Below are positions 1 to 6,695 of a DNA stretch of 11,304 nucleotides, piece by piece. The first letter of the stretch is position 1, and each line of letters starts with the position of its first letter. The notes beneath the pieces are model-generated. The model did not search any database. It saw nothing but the letters and a program-made list of their open reading frames with translations, and was not told where the DNA came from. The stretch is taken from the NCBI GenBank assembly GCA_030632865.1, contig DAOVTY010000080.1, positions 1 through 11,304 on the forward strand, in the 5' to 3' direction. The DNA comes from Bacteroidota bacterium (GTDB lineage: Bacteria > Bacteroidota > Bacteroidia > Bacteroidales > Prolixibacteraceae). A program made the translations under genes and the position numbers.

Positions 1-395
1 CCATCAAGACTGAGTTTCGGATAATAACGATGCGCAGTTCCCTGATTATATGTTATTTTTAGTTGAATATCTTTTTGAGTCTCCGACCATATTTTAAACG
101 CGTACCACGGGCTACTGTTTATTGGCGTGTTTTCAGGTGTAATCAAAACAGTAATTTCATCTTCTCCGGTTAGTGCAACACCGTTTAGTCGTGCTCCGTC
201 AAACTCGTTAGAGCAATAAATTCCGTTACCCAAATCGTATGTTTTTTTTAGCTGATATTGAATTGGGCGGGTAATTGTGCTTACCTTTTTTATAGGCGCC
301 TGTCCTTTCCATTTTTTATCTTTTGTCGAGCACGACCATAAAAATAAACCAATAGAGAAAAAGAGGATTATTTTATTGAATCTAAAATTTTTCAT
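1..395 (-). CDS. Lipoprotein with M14 carboxypeptidase-like N-terminal domain, 5' part only
   Basis: This partial gene reads leftwards from ATG at 395 and runs off the window edge, giving 131 codons with no stop. Residues 1-21 are a lipoprotein signal peptide: a basic start, a hydrophobic core and the lipobox L-W-S-C with Cys22, so the product should be a lipid-anchored envelope protein. The mature part contains FDGARLNG, then ITPENTPINSSPWYAFKIW, then HRYYPKLSLDG. From memory this resembles the beta-sandwich N-terminal domain in front of M14-type (cytosolic carboxypeptidase-like) zinc peptidases of Bacteroidota. The catalytic domain, with its HxxE zinc site, would lie outside the window and cannot be checked here. 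It is divergent from the oxidoreductase at 507. The open frame and lipobox are clear; the family call is moderate. Confidence 0.65.
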   Translation of the reverse strand, partial: MKNFRFNKIILFFSIGLFLWSCSTKDKKWKGQAPIKKVSTITRPIQYQLKKTYDLGNGIYCSNEFDGARLNGVALTGEDEITVLITPENTPINSSPWYAFKIWSETQKDIQLKITYNQGTAHRYYPKLSLD

Positions 396-439
396 TATTT
401 GTAAGTTTTTATTAGCTAAAACTAAACAATTTTTAAAGA

Positions 440-467
440 GTTTTGAACTTTTGAAATCTTTTGAAAT
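440..467. repeat. Three phased TTTTGAA units in the divergent promoter region
   Basis: Two perfect tandem decamers CTTTTGAAAT lie at 448-457 and 458-467, preceded by a related GTTTTGAA at 440-447. The units are spaced 8 to 10 bases, close to one helical turn. They sit between the divergent lipoprotein and oxidoreductase genes and overlap the candidate -33 element. They could be an operator or an A/T-tract bend, or simply drift in AT-rich spacer. Confidence 0.6.
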
Positions 468-483
468 CAAAACACTATTTTTG
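450..483 (+). promoter_or_regulatory. Candidate Bacteroidota-type promoter for the oxidoreductase-malQ pair
   Basis: A perfect TAnnTTTG -7 element (TATTTTTG) lies at 476-483, with a TTTG -33 element at 450-453 and 22 bases between them. This fits the known primary sigma-factor consensus of Bacteroides and Flavobacterium. Transcription would start near 489, leaving a leader of about 18 bases before ATG 507. That argues against the upstream in-frame TTG at 492 as the start codon. Confidence 0.55.
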
Positions 484-506
484 GGAAACTATTGAAACTA
501 TATCTC

Positions 507-1604
507 ATGCAAAAAATACACGTTGGATTTATTGGAGCCGGAGGAATTGCACAAGCACATGTTTATTCTATTCAGGCATTAAAATTTTATTATAAGCAGG
601 TTCCTGAAATTATTTTGGAATCGGTGGCATCGGCACGAAAAGAGAGCCGCGAAAGTTTTGCTGAGAAATATGGATTTGCAAAGACGCAAAACGTTGTGGA
701 GTTTTCTGCGAACGATAAAATAGAGGCTGTATTTATTTTGGGGCCAAATAAAGTGCATTTTGAACATTTTGAGTTGGCATTGAAAATGCCAAATGTAAAA
801 TATATCTATTTAGAAAAACCAGTTTGTTCATCTTTGAATGAGGAGGAGCGAATGAAGGAGTTATTAAGTAGAGCAGACCCATCAATAAAAATACAGGTTG
901 GGTTTCAGTACTTACAAACCTCATCGGTGCGCGAGGGGTTAAAATTTTGGAAATCAGGTAAAATAGGGAAACCCATTCATTTTGATTTGAAATATTATCA
1001 CGGCGATTATTTACAAACCGGCTATCGCGAAAAGCGTGTAACTCGTTTAACTCCTGCTCCCGACGGCGGTGCGATGGCAGATTTAGGCTCGCACGGAATT
1101 AGTTTGTTGATGGCATTTATGGGCGAAGATTTGCAAATTACAAACGCACTGCAAGGCGGAAATTTTGAAGATGTTCCCGCCGAGTCTGATTTATTCAGTT
1201 CACTTTCGCTTTTTGAACCAAAAACCGGGGCCGTTGGAAATATGTCTGCAAGCAGAATAAGTTCGGGTACTGGCGATTTGGTGAACCTCGAAATTTATGC
1301 CGAAAATGGTGCATTTCGTTACTCTTCTAAAAACTCGGAATATTTTGAATATTATATAGAAGGTTCGAATCAGTGGATTAAACAGATGATTGGCAGCAAT
1401 TATAAATCGATAACCAGTTTTCCGTCGGGGCATGTGCCTCCGGGTTGGTTGCGTTCCATGGTTCATGCGCATTATCAGTTTTTTACCGGCGACGATTCTG
1501 CATCTTCAATTGCCGATTTGAATCACGGATTGGCAGTGCAACGTATTGTTAGAGAAACGGCTGATCATTTAGCTACTTTCAGAAAGAAGTTTAAAAATGA
1601 GTAA
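507..1604 (+). CDS. Gfo/Idh/MocA family NAD(P)-dependent oxidoreductase
   Basis: The 365-residue protein has the two-domain layout of this family. An N-terminal Rossmann fold opens with VGFIGAGGIAQAH (residues 6-18), the dinucleotide-binding glycine motif. The EKP motif follows at residues 103-105, with the conserved Lys104 that contributes to catalysis. The C-terminal alpha/beta domain carries GGAMADLGSHGISLL with Asp192 and His196, which match the conserved substrate-site D-x-x-x-H. Such enzymes oxidise or reduce sugars, sugar derivatives or inositols; the substrate cannot be read from the sequence. I place the start at ATG 507 rather than TTG 492 because the Rossmann strand begins right after it and the predicted promoter leaves no room for the earlier start. 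The stop overlaps the malQ start by 8 bases, so the two are probably translated from one mRNA. No signal peptide is visible, so it should be cytoplasmic. Confidence 0.9.
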   Translation: MQKIHVGFIGAGGIAQAHVYSIQALKFYYKQVPEIILESVASARKESRESFAEKYGFAKTQNVVEFSANDKIEAVFILGPNKVHFEHFELALKMPNVKYIYLEKPVCSSLNEEERMKELLSRADPSIKIQVGFQYLQTSSVREGLKFWKSGKIGKPIHFDLKYYHGDYLQTGYREKRVTRLTPAPDGGAMADLGSHGISLLMAFMGEDLQITNALQGGNFEDVPAESDLFSSLSLFEPKTGAVGNMSASRISSGTGDLVNLEIYAENGAFRYSSKNSEYFEYYIEGSNQWIKQMIGSNYKSITSFPSGHVPPGWLRSMVHAHYQFFTGDDSASSIADLNHGLAVQRIVRETADHLATFRKKFKNE

Positions 1605-3081
1605 TCGAAAAAGCGGAATTTTGTTACATATTACATCTTTGCCAGGAAGCGAAGGTGCAGGAACTTTGGGTGAAAATGCTTTTAGGTTTGTAGATTTTTT
1701 AGTTGAAACTGGTCAGAATCTTTGGCAGATTTTACCGCTTGGTCCGGTTGGTTACGGAAATTCTCCATATCAATGTTATTCTGCATTTGCTGGAAATCCA
1801 CTTTTAATAGATTTGAATTTATTGGTTGAAGATGGATTAATCGATAAGAAAGAACTCAGAAAAATACCGCGTTTTTCAAAAGGGAATATTGAGTTTGATA
1901 AAGTGGATAATTGGAAATATCCACTTTTGCGAAAAGCATTCATCACTTTTAGTAATTCGGGGTTTGAAAAATTTCAAGATGAATATCAGTTATTTATTAA
2001 TGAACATAGTTGGTGGCTAAATGATTATGCCTTTTTTATTGCTGCTAAAAATTATTTTGGTGATGTAGTTTGGAATGAGTGGAATGATGATATTAAATTC
2101 AGAAATGACATTGCGTTGCAAAAGTTGGGTGAAGAGTTGGCAAATGAGATAGATTTTCAAAAGTTTTTACAATTTATGTTTTTTAGTCAGTGGTTTAAAT
2201 TGAAAGAGTATGCAAACTCAAAAGGTCTTGAAATTATTGGCGATGTTCCGTTGTATGTTTCAACTGACAGTGCCGATGTTTGGACAAACACTGATATTTT
2301 TCTTTTAGATGAAAATTTGAAACCGACAGAAGTAGGTGGTGTTCCACCAGACTATTTTTCTGAGACTGGACAATTGTGGGGAAATCCTGTTTTTAACTGG
2401 CCTCGATTAAAAGAGCGAAATTTTGACTGGTGGCATGCACGATTACATTTTAATTTGAAGATGTTTAATCAGATTCGGATCGACCATTTTCGTGGATTAG
2501 AATCGTTTTGGTCTATTCTGGCAAGTGAAAAAACAGCAATAAATGGGAAATGGGTTTCGGCATTTGGATGGGAAATGTTGGCAAAGTTTAAAGAACAAAC
2601 CGGTAGTTTATCTTTTATTGCCGAAGATTTAGGTTTAATTACTCCCGAGGTTGAAAAGCTGCGCGATGATTTTAATCTGCCTGGAATGAAAGTTTTGCAG
2701 TTTGCATTTTCAACAGATTCTACACACAACCATTTGCCACATAACTTTACAAGTAATTTTGCTGTTTATACAGGCACACACGACAATGACACAACTCTCG
2801 GTTGGCTGAAATCTGTTAAAGGTGACGAGCGAAAGTTGGTTGTAAGTTATTTGGGAGGTAGAAATAAAAAAGCACTTCGAAAGGCAATTGAATTGGCGTT
2901 ATCGTCGGTTGCAGAAACTGCGATAATTCCAATGCAAGATATTTTAGAGTTAGATACAAAATCGAGAATGAATATTCCGGGAACAGCTTCTGGAAATTGG
3001 AGTTGGCGGTTTCGGTGGAAGCAAATTAAAAGACTGCAAAAAAGACGTTTAAAGGAATTGACTGCGAAGTATAATCGGTAA
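1597..3081 (+). CDS. malQ: 4-alpha-glucanotransferase (amylomaltase, GH77)
   Basis: MalQ (EC 2.4.1.25) transfers alpha-1,4-glucan segments between maltodextrins, releasing glucose, in cytoplasmic maltose/glycogen metabolism. The 494-residue protein is a complete GH77 catalytic domain. The N-terminus has GILLHITSLPG and the GYGNSPYQCYSAFAGNP substrate region. Catalytic residues are visible: nucleophile Asp296 in IRIDHFRG, acid/base Glu343 in AEDLG, and Asp396 in THDNDT. The IIGDVPLYV and NIPGT motifs are also present. This is the compact form, without the N-terminal starch-binding modules found in the larger MalQ of many Bacteroidota. The ATG lies inside the end of the preceding oxidoreductase gene (8-base overlap), suggesting translational coupling. 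A candidate terminator follows the stop within about 70 bases. No other glycogen or maltose gene is visible nearby, so the pairing with an oxidoreductase is not explained. Confidence 0.95.
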   Translation: MSNRKSGILLHITSLPGSEGAGTLGENAFRFVDFLVETGQNLWQILPLGPVGYGNSPYQCYSAFAGNPLLIDLNLLVEDGLIDKKELRKIPRFSKGNIEFDKVDNWKYPLLRKAFITFSNSGFEKFQDEYQLFINEHSWWLNDYAFFIAAKNYFGDVVWNEWNDDIKFRNDIALQKLGEELANEIDFQKFLQFMFFSQWFKLKEYANSKGLEIIGDVPLYVSTDSADVWTNTDIFLLDENLKPTEVGGVPPDYFSETGQLWGNPVFNWPRLKERNFDWWHARLHFNLKMFNQIRIDHFRGLESFWSILASEKTAINGKWVSAFGWEMLAKFKEQTGSLSFIAEDLGLITPEVEKLRDDFNLPGMKVLQFAFSTDSTHNHLPHNFTSNFAVYTGTHDNDTTLGWLKSVKGDERKLVVSYLGGRNKKALRKAIELALSSVAETAIIPMQDILELDTKSRMNIPGTASGNWSWRFRWKQIKRLQKRRLKELTAKYNR

Positions 3082-3120
3082 TAAAAAGACACAGTATTCA
3101 GTTACAGTAGCATCCACGGG

Positions 3121-3160
3121 CGCCGAATAATTTAATACTTCCAGCTTCGGTGTTTTTTTT
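3121..3160 (+). terminator. Candidate rho-independent terminator after malQ
   Basis: CGCCGAA (3121-3127) pairs with TTCGGTG (3146-3152) as a 7-bp stem with one G-U pair, and is followed at once by eight T residues (3153-3160). The 18-base loop is large, which lowers confidence. The T-run merges with the stop codon of the convergent hydrolase gene. Read on the minus strand it has no downstream T-tract, so it should act only on malQ transcripts. Confidence 0.5.
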
Positions 3161-3962
3161 AACAACACATTAAAACTGCTTGTATAAATTTCTCTGGCTG
3201 CTCGGCGTGTAACCAGTGTCCGGCGTTTGGAATATTAATAATCCGCGAGTCAGGGTAAATTTCGTTAATCAACAATTCATCTTCCGGTAAAATGTATTTC
3301 GATTTCATACCACGAATAAATATTACGGGATAGCTCGTTATCGGAATCCGGTCGTCGAGCCAGTTTTTGTTTACGCCGCTTACAATTTCTTCAAGATAGC
3401 TATACAAAACTTCTGCATTAACTCGCCATTTATATTGATTAGTTTCGTTGTCTTTAATTACGTTCTTCAGTAAAAACTGACGAATTTGTTTATTATCAAG
3501 TTTTTCTGCCATAAAATCATCAACATCGTTTCTCGATTTTATTTTGGAAAAATCAATTTCCAGCATGGCAAGTAAAATATTTTGGTGAAGATAAAACTGG
3601 CTGTCATCCTTTAAAAGCAGATAATTTTTAGGTGCAATATCAGCAATAACAAGTTTCTCAACTTTTTCGGGAAAATCTGCTGCAAACCACATTGCAACTT
3701 TTCCTCCCATGCTATGCCCCAGAATTGTCGCTTTTTCAATTTTGTGCTTTTCAAAAAAATCTTGTAAATCGTTTCTGAGGTCGTTAAACGAATGTGTTTC
3801 AGCAAAAGGCGAGCGACCGTGATTTCGCTGATCAATCATATAAACAGTATGTTTTTTGGCAAGTCGTTTACCTATATTTATCCAATTATCAGACGAACCG
3901 TATAAACCGTGCACAATTACAAGTGGCGAACCGTTTCCTTCTTTTCTGTAAAAAAGTTCCAT
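3159..3962 (-). CDS. Alpha/beta hydrolase, YbfF-like esterase
   Basis: The 267-residue protein is a cytoplasmic alpha/beta-hydrolase with no signal peptide. It contains the oxyanion-region HG (VIVHGLYGSSDNW, residues 15-27), DQRNHGRS (44-51) and the nucleophile elbow GHSMGG with Ser84. The general base is His249 in NAGHWLHAEQP. Asp108 in ADIAP lies 24 residues after Ser84. This agrees with the E. coli YbfF arrangement as I recall it, where the acid follows the strand after the nucleophile. These features point to the YbfF/MenH-like esterase branch, probably acting on small acyl or thio-esters; the real substrate is unknown. It lies 52 bases downstream of pdxJ on the same strand and probably shares its transcript. 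The C-terminus ends in Cys-Cys, and the stop codon sits inside the T-run of the convergent malQ terminator. Confidence 0.88.
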   Translation of the reverse strand: MELFYRKEGNGSPLVIVHGLYGSSDNWINIGKRLAKKHTVYMIDQRNHGRSPFAETHSFNDLRNDLQDFFEKHKIEKATILGHSMGGKVAMWFAADFPEKVEKLVIADIAPKNYLLLKDDSQFYLHQNILLAMLEIDFSKIKSRNDVDDFMAEKLDNKQIRQFLLKNVIKDNETNQYKWRVNAEVLYSYLEEIVSGVNKNWLDDRIPITSYPVIFIRGMKSKYILPEDELLINEIYPDSRIINIPNAGHWLHAEQPEKFIQAVLMCC

Positions 3963-3978
3963 AGCTTTAGTTTCCAGT

Positions 3979-3999
3979 CTCAGTACTTACTACTCACTA
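3979..3999. repeat. Degenerate heptamer tandem repeat between pdxJ and the hydrolase
   Basis: Three consecutive heptamers fill most of the 52-base spacer: CTCAGTA (3979-3985), CTTACTA (3986-3992) and CTCACTA (3993-3999), preceded by CAGT. Related CAGTA-type units (CAGTATT, CAGTTA, CAGTAGC) occur at 3092-3111 on the other side of the hydrolase gene. It is non-coding and its role is unknown. Confidence 0.55.
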
Positions 4000-4014
4000 T
4001 TAATAATCTTATGT

Positions 4015-4728
4015 CTATTTTAAACACCTTAAATATTTTTGAATGGTAGTTTCCAAACCAAAATAAAGTGCATCGGCAATTAATGCATGACCAATAGAAA
4101 CCTCCTTTAAATTTGGAATTTTATGAAACATATAATTCAGATTTTCTAAACTCAAATCGTGTCCCGCATTTACATCAATGCCTAAATTTCCTGCAAATTT
4201 TGCTGCTTCCACAAACGATTCGATTGCTTTGCTATGGTCAATTGCATAAAAACTAGCATACGATTCTGTATAAAGTTCAATACGATTTGTATTTATTTCT
4301 GCTGCACCCTCAATATCGGTTATGCTAGGATCTACAAAAATCGATGTTCTTATTCCATTTTCCTGCAGTTGCGAAATTACCTCTTTTAAAAAACTTAGGT
4401 TTTTCCATGTGTCCCAACCATGGTCGCTGGTAAGTTGGTCGTTTGTGTCGGGTACTAAAGTTACTTGATCGGCTTGTACTTCAATAACCATTTTTAAAAA
4501 ATCTTTGCTCGGATACCCTTCAATATTAAATTCAGTAGTAATTAAAGGTTTTATTTCATAAACATCGCGACGGGTAATGTGTCGCTCGTCAGGGCGTGGG
4601 TGAATTGTAATTCCTTGTGCTCCAAATTTCTGACAATTGATGGTTGCCTCTTTTACACTTGGCATTTTGCCTCCGCGTGAGTTTCGCAGTGTTGCAATTT
4701 TATTTATATTTACACTTAGTCTGGTCAT
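4015..4728 (-). CDS. pdxJ: Pyridoxine 5'-phosphate synthase
   Basis: PdxJ condenses 3-amino-1-hydroxyacetone phosphate with 1-deoxyxylulose 5-phosphate to give pyridoxine 5'-phosphate, the last ring-forming step of DXP-dependent vitamin B6 synthesis in the cytoplasm. The 237-residue protein has the usual length and TIM-barrel motifs. RLSVNINKIATLRNSRG is at the start, GITIHPRPDERHI carries His43 and Arg45, TEFNIEGYP carries Glu70, LVPD and FVDPS follow, and NAGHDL carries His190. The His43-Glu70 spacing of 27 matches E. coli His45-Glu72 as I recall it. SIGHALIADAL near the C-terminus fits the phosphate-binding end of the barrel. The ATG at 4728 gives the canonical N-terminus. The gene is divergent from the CBS protein at 4796 and leads a probable two-gene transcript with the hydrolase. 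Confidence 0.96.
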   Translation of the reverse strand: MTRLSVNINKIATLRNSRGGKMPSVKEATINCQKFGAQGITIHPRPDERHITRRDVYEIKPLITTEFNIEGYPSKDFLKMVIEVQADQVTLVPDTNDQLTSDHGWDTWKNLSFLKEVISQLQENGIRTSIFVDPSITDIEGAAEINTNRIELYTESYASFYAIDHSKAIESFVEAAKFAGNLGIDVNAGHDLSLENLNYMFHKIPNLKEVSIGHALIADALYFGLETTIQKYLRCLK

Positions 4729-4759
4729 TCAGTAAAATTTTAGTAGCGCAAGTTACAAT

Positions 4760-4772
4760 TTTCAAATTGAAA
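4760..4772. promoter_or_regulatory. Short palindrome in the pdxJ / CBS-nadK divergent spacer
   Basis: TTTCAA-A-TTGAAA is a perfect 6-bp inverted repeat around one base. It is centred about 38 bases upstream of the pdxJ ATG and 30 bases upstream of the CBS-gene TTG. Its position suits a regulator shared by both directions. AT-rich palindromes this short also arise by chance, and no clean TAnnTTTG element is visible in the 67-base spacer. Confidence 0.3.
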
Positions 4773-4795
4773 CATTAAAGTTAAAAAGTAAATAA

Positions 4796-5461
4796 TTGTT
4801 AGCAGAAAATCTCATATCAGATGTTGTTCCTTCAGTGAAAAGTTCTGAAAACGGGCAAATTGCATTAAATTATATGGATCTGTTTCGGGTGTCGCATATT
4901 CCGGTAGTTAACAATTCGCAATATTTAGGTTTGGTGTCAGATAAATTAATCTACGATTTAAATTTGCTGGAAGAACCCATCGATGAGGTGTTGGATAAGT
5001 TAGATACTTCGCACGCCCACAAAGATCAACATATTTTTGAGGTTGCAATTGTTATGTACAAGCTAAAAATTAGTGTGCTGCCGGTTTTAGATAGCGATCA
5101 TTATTATTTGGGTGCAATTACACTTTATGATTTAGCGCGTAGATTTGCGCATCTGTTTTCGTTGCAAGAAATAGGCGGCGTAATTGTTTTAGAGACAAAT
5201 GTAAACGATTATTCTTTGGTGCAAATAAGTAAAATTGTAGAAAATAATGGAGGCAAAGTATTAAGTCTATTTTTAGATAGAAAATCGGGAACTAGTAATT
5301 TAGATGTAATTTTGAAATTAAATACGGAAGAATTGTCTTCAATAACTCAAGCATTTATGCGTTTTGGATATAATATTAAAGCCGTTTATTTAGACAATTC
5401 AATGCTCGATGATTTGTATAACGACAGATACGATCAGCTTATGAAATACATGAATATTTAA
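4796..5461 (+). CDS. Tandem CBS-domain protein with ACT-like C-terminal domain
   Basis: The 221-residue cytoplasmic protein has two CBS repeats, roughly residues 1-58 (ending LGLVSDKLIYDL) and 64-118 (ISVLPVLDSDHYYLGAITLYDL). Residues 127-198 follow with a beta-alpha-beta-beta-alpha-beta pattern (VIVLE, DYSLVQISKIVENNG, KVLSLF, LDVILKL and so on) that reads as an ACT-like fold. This resembles AcuB-type architecture. CBS pairs usually bind adenine nucleotides, so the likely role is ligand sensing. The start must be TTG 4796: the preceding codon in frame is TAA, and the first in-frame ATG would delete most of the first CBS domain. Only 10 bases separate it from NAD kinase, implying co-transcription. 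The partner and ligand are unknown. Confidence 0.85.
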   Translation: MLAENLISDVVPSVKSSENGQIALNYMDLFRVSHIPVVNNSQYLGLVSDKLIYDLNLLEEPIDEVLDKLDTSHAHKDQHIFEVAIVMYKLKISVLPVLDSDHYYLGAITLYDLARRFAHLFSLQEIGGVIVLETNVNDYSLVQISKIVENNGGKVLSLFLDRKSGTSNLDVILKLNTEELSSITQAFMRFGYNIKAVYLDNSMLDDLYNDRYDQLMKYMNI

Positions 5462-5471
5462 ATTTTTATTA

Positions 5472-6353
5472 ATGAAGGTAGCTGTTTTTGGAACTTCTGT
5501 TTCCGATAGTTTTGTTCCGGTTCTGAATACATTTTTTCAGTTTCTGAAAAATAATAATATTGAGGTTCAAATTTTTAACCCCTTTAATTCATTTTTAGTT
5601 GATGATTTGAAAATGACACCTTATTATACTTCGCTTTTTCACTCTTTTTTAGATTTCGATGCAACTAATGATTACATTTTTAGTGTAGGTGGCGATGGTA
5701 CATTTTTACATTCGGTAGTAAATATTAGAAACTTTAATATTCCTGTGGTTGGTGTAAATAGTGGCCGACTAGGTTTTCTTGCTGATATATCTGCAGACCA
5801 AATACAAGATGCCCTTACAAATATTTTCAATAAAAAATATTCGGTTATCGAGCGTTCTATGTTACAGGTAGATTTTGAAGGATGCGACAACATCGATTTT
5901 AATTATGCTCTTAACGAGATGACAGTTTTAAAAACTGATACTTCTTCGATGATAATTGTTTCGGCATATATAGGAGACGAATTGATTAATAATTATTGGG
6001 CTGATGGTTTAATAATATCCACGCCAACCGGTTCCACCGCATACTCGTTAAGTGTTGGAGGTCCTATTTTAACGCCCGATTCTGCAAATTTTATAATATC
6101 TCCACTGGCTCCTCATAATCTCACCAACAGACCAATTGTTATTCCAGATAATTTGGAAATTACACTAAAAATTGATGGTAGAGGTACACATTATTTGACA
6201 TCGCTTGATTTTAGGTCGGTTACAGTTGAAATGAACACTGTTATAAAAATAAAAAAGGCCGGATTTAAACTCAAAACTTTACAATTGCCAGAGCAACCAT
6301 TTTTTAATACACTGCGTAACAAATTAATGTGGGGAATTGACAGACGTAATTAA
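5472..6353 (+). CDS. nadK: NAD kinase
   Basis: NadK (EC 2.7.1.23) phosphorylates NAD to NADP in the cytoplasm. The 293-residue protein has all the family signatures. GGDGTFL spans residues 73-79 with catalytic Asp75. NSGRLGFLA starts at Asn96. The NE pair Asn148-Glu149 lies in NEMTVLK and contacts the adenosine part of NAD. The glycine/threonine-rich loop TPTGSTAYS spans residues 184-192 after DGLIIS, followed by GGPI. SPLAPHNLTNRPIVIP fits the conserved C-terminal segment. It starts 10 bases after the CBS-ACT protein and is probably translated from the same mRNA. It is followed by a long non-coding gap, so it is probably the last gene of its transcript, although I see no strong terminator right after the stop. 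Confidence 0.97.
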   Translation: MKVAVFGTSVSDSFVPVLNTFFQFLKNNNIEVQIFNPFNSFLVDDLKMTPYYTSLFHSFLDFDATNDYIFSVGGDGTFLHSVVNIRNFNIPVVGVNSGRLGFLADISADQIQDALTNIFNKKYSVIERSMLQVDFEGCDNIDFNYALNEMTVLKTDTSSMIIVSAYIGDELINNYWADGLIISTPTGSTAYSLSVGGPILTPDSANFIISPLAPHNLTNRPIVIPDNLEITLKIDGRGTHYLTSLDFRSVTVEMNTVIKIKKAGFKLKTLQLPEQPFFNTLRNKLMWGIDRRN

Positions 6354-6536
6354 GTTTTATTAGTCCTTGATAAAAATGGAATTACTTCTCAATTTATAAA
6401 GCCAGGAAAATAAATATGTTTAAATAAATAGAAGTATATTTAGTGTAGTTTATAATGCTTCTTAATTCTACAATAAATCATCTGAAACTACCATATTTAT
6501 TACACTCTTAACAATTTTTAATCTTCTTTTGGGTTT

Positions 6537-6564
6537 TATAATAACATTCGGGGATGTTATTATG
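6537..6564. repeat. Perfect 10-bp inverted repeat with TCGGGG loop
   Basis: The arm at 6538-6547 (ATAATAACAT) is exactly complementary to 6554-6563 (ATGTTATTAT), around the six-base centre TCGGGG; 6537 and 6564 add a G-U pair if transcribed. No T-run follows, so it is not a standard terminator. It lies 11 bases upstream of a TACTTTTG element (6575-6582), covering where the -33 region would be, so an operator for a dimeric regulator is plausible. It could alternatively be an mRNA 3'-end hairpin for nadK. Confidence 0.65.
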
Positions 6565-6658
6565 CGAATTATATTACTTTTGTACCTCTCGAAAGCGAAA
6601 GTTTTTTTGAGATAAATAAGTTAAGTTCGTTGATATTCAGGGAGTTAAAGGGTGTTTT

Positions 6659-6695
6659 TTTGTGAGAGGCTATATTTGAAAAACTGTTAATTTTG
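6659..6695 (+). promoter_or_regulatory. Candidate promoter for the DUF6089-uppS-bamA operon
   Basis: TAATTTTG at 6688-6695 matches the -7 consensus TAnnTTTG, with TTTG at 6659-6662 upstream. The 25-base spacing is a little longer than the usual range, so the match is imperfect. Competing -7 matches at 6671-6678 and 6575-6582 have no TTTG at the right distance. Which one is used, or whether several are, cannot be decided from sequence. Confidence 0.3.

Noticed and set aside
277..495. A 72-codon plus-strand frame over the start of the lipoprotein gene
   Set aside because: It lies opposite the minus-strand lipoprotein, which has a clear lipobox and domain-like sequence, and then runs through the divergent spacer. 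Its Lys/Phe-rich product reads as translated AT-rich DNA.
492..506. TTG 492 as an alternative start for the oxidoreductase
   Set aside because: It would lie only about three bases after the predicted transcription start and adds five residues before a normal Rossmann N-terminus.
6364..6396. Possible terminator just after nadK (short AT-only stem)
   Set aside because: The stem is six A/T pairs with no following T-run, so it is too weak to call.
6554..6610. An 18-codon reading frame (ATG to TGA) in the gap before the DUF6089 gene
   Set aside because: Its start lies in the right arm of the inverted repeat, upstream of the likely promoters. It is short and shows no recognisable peptide character.
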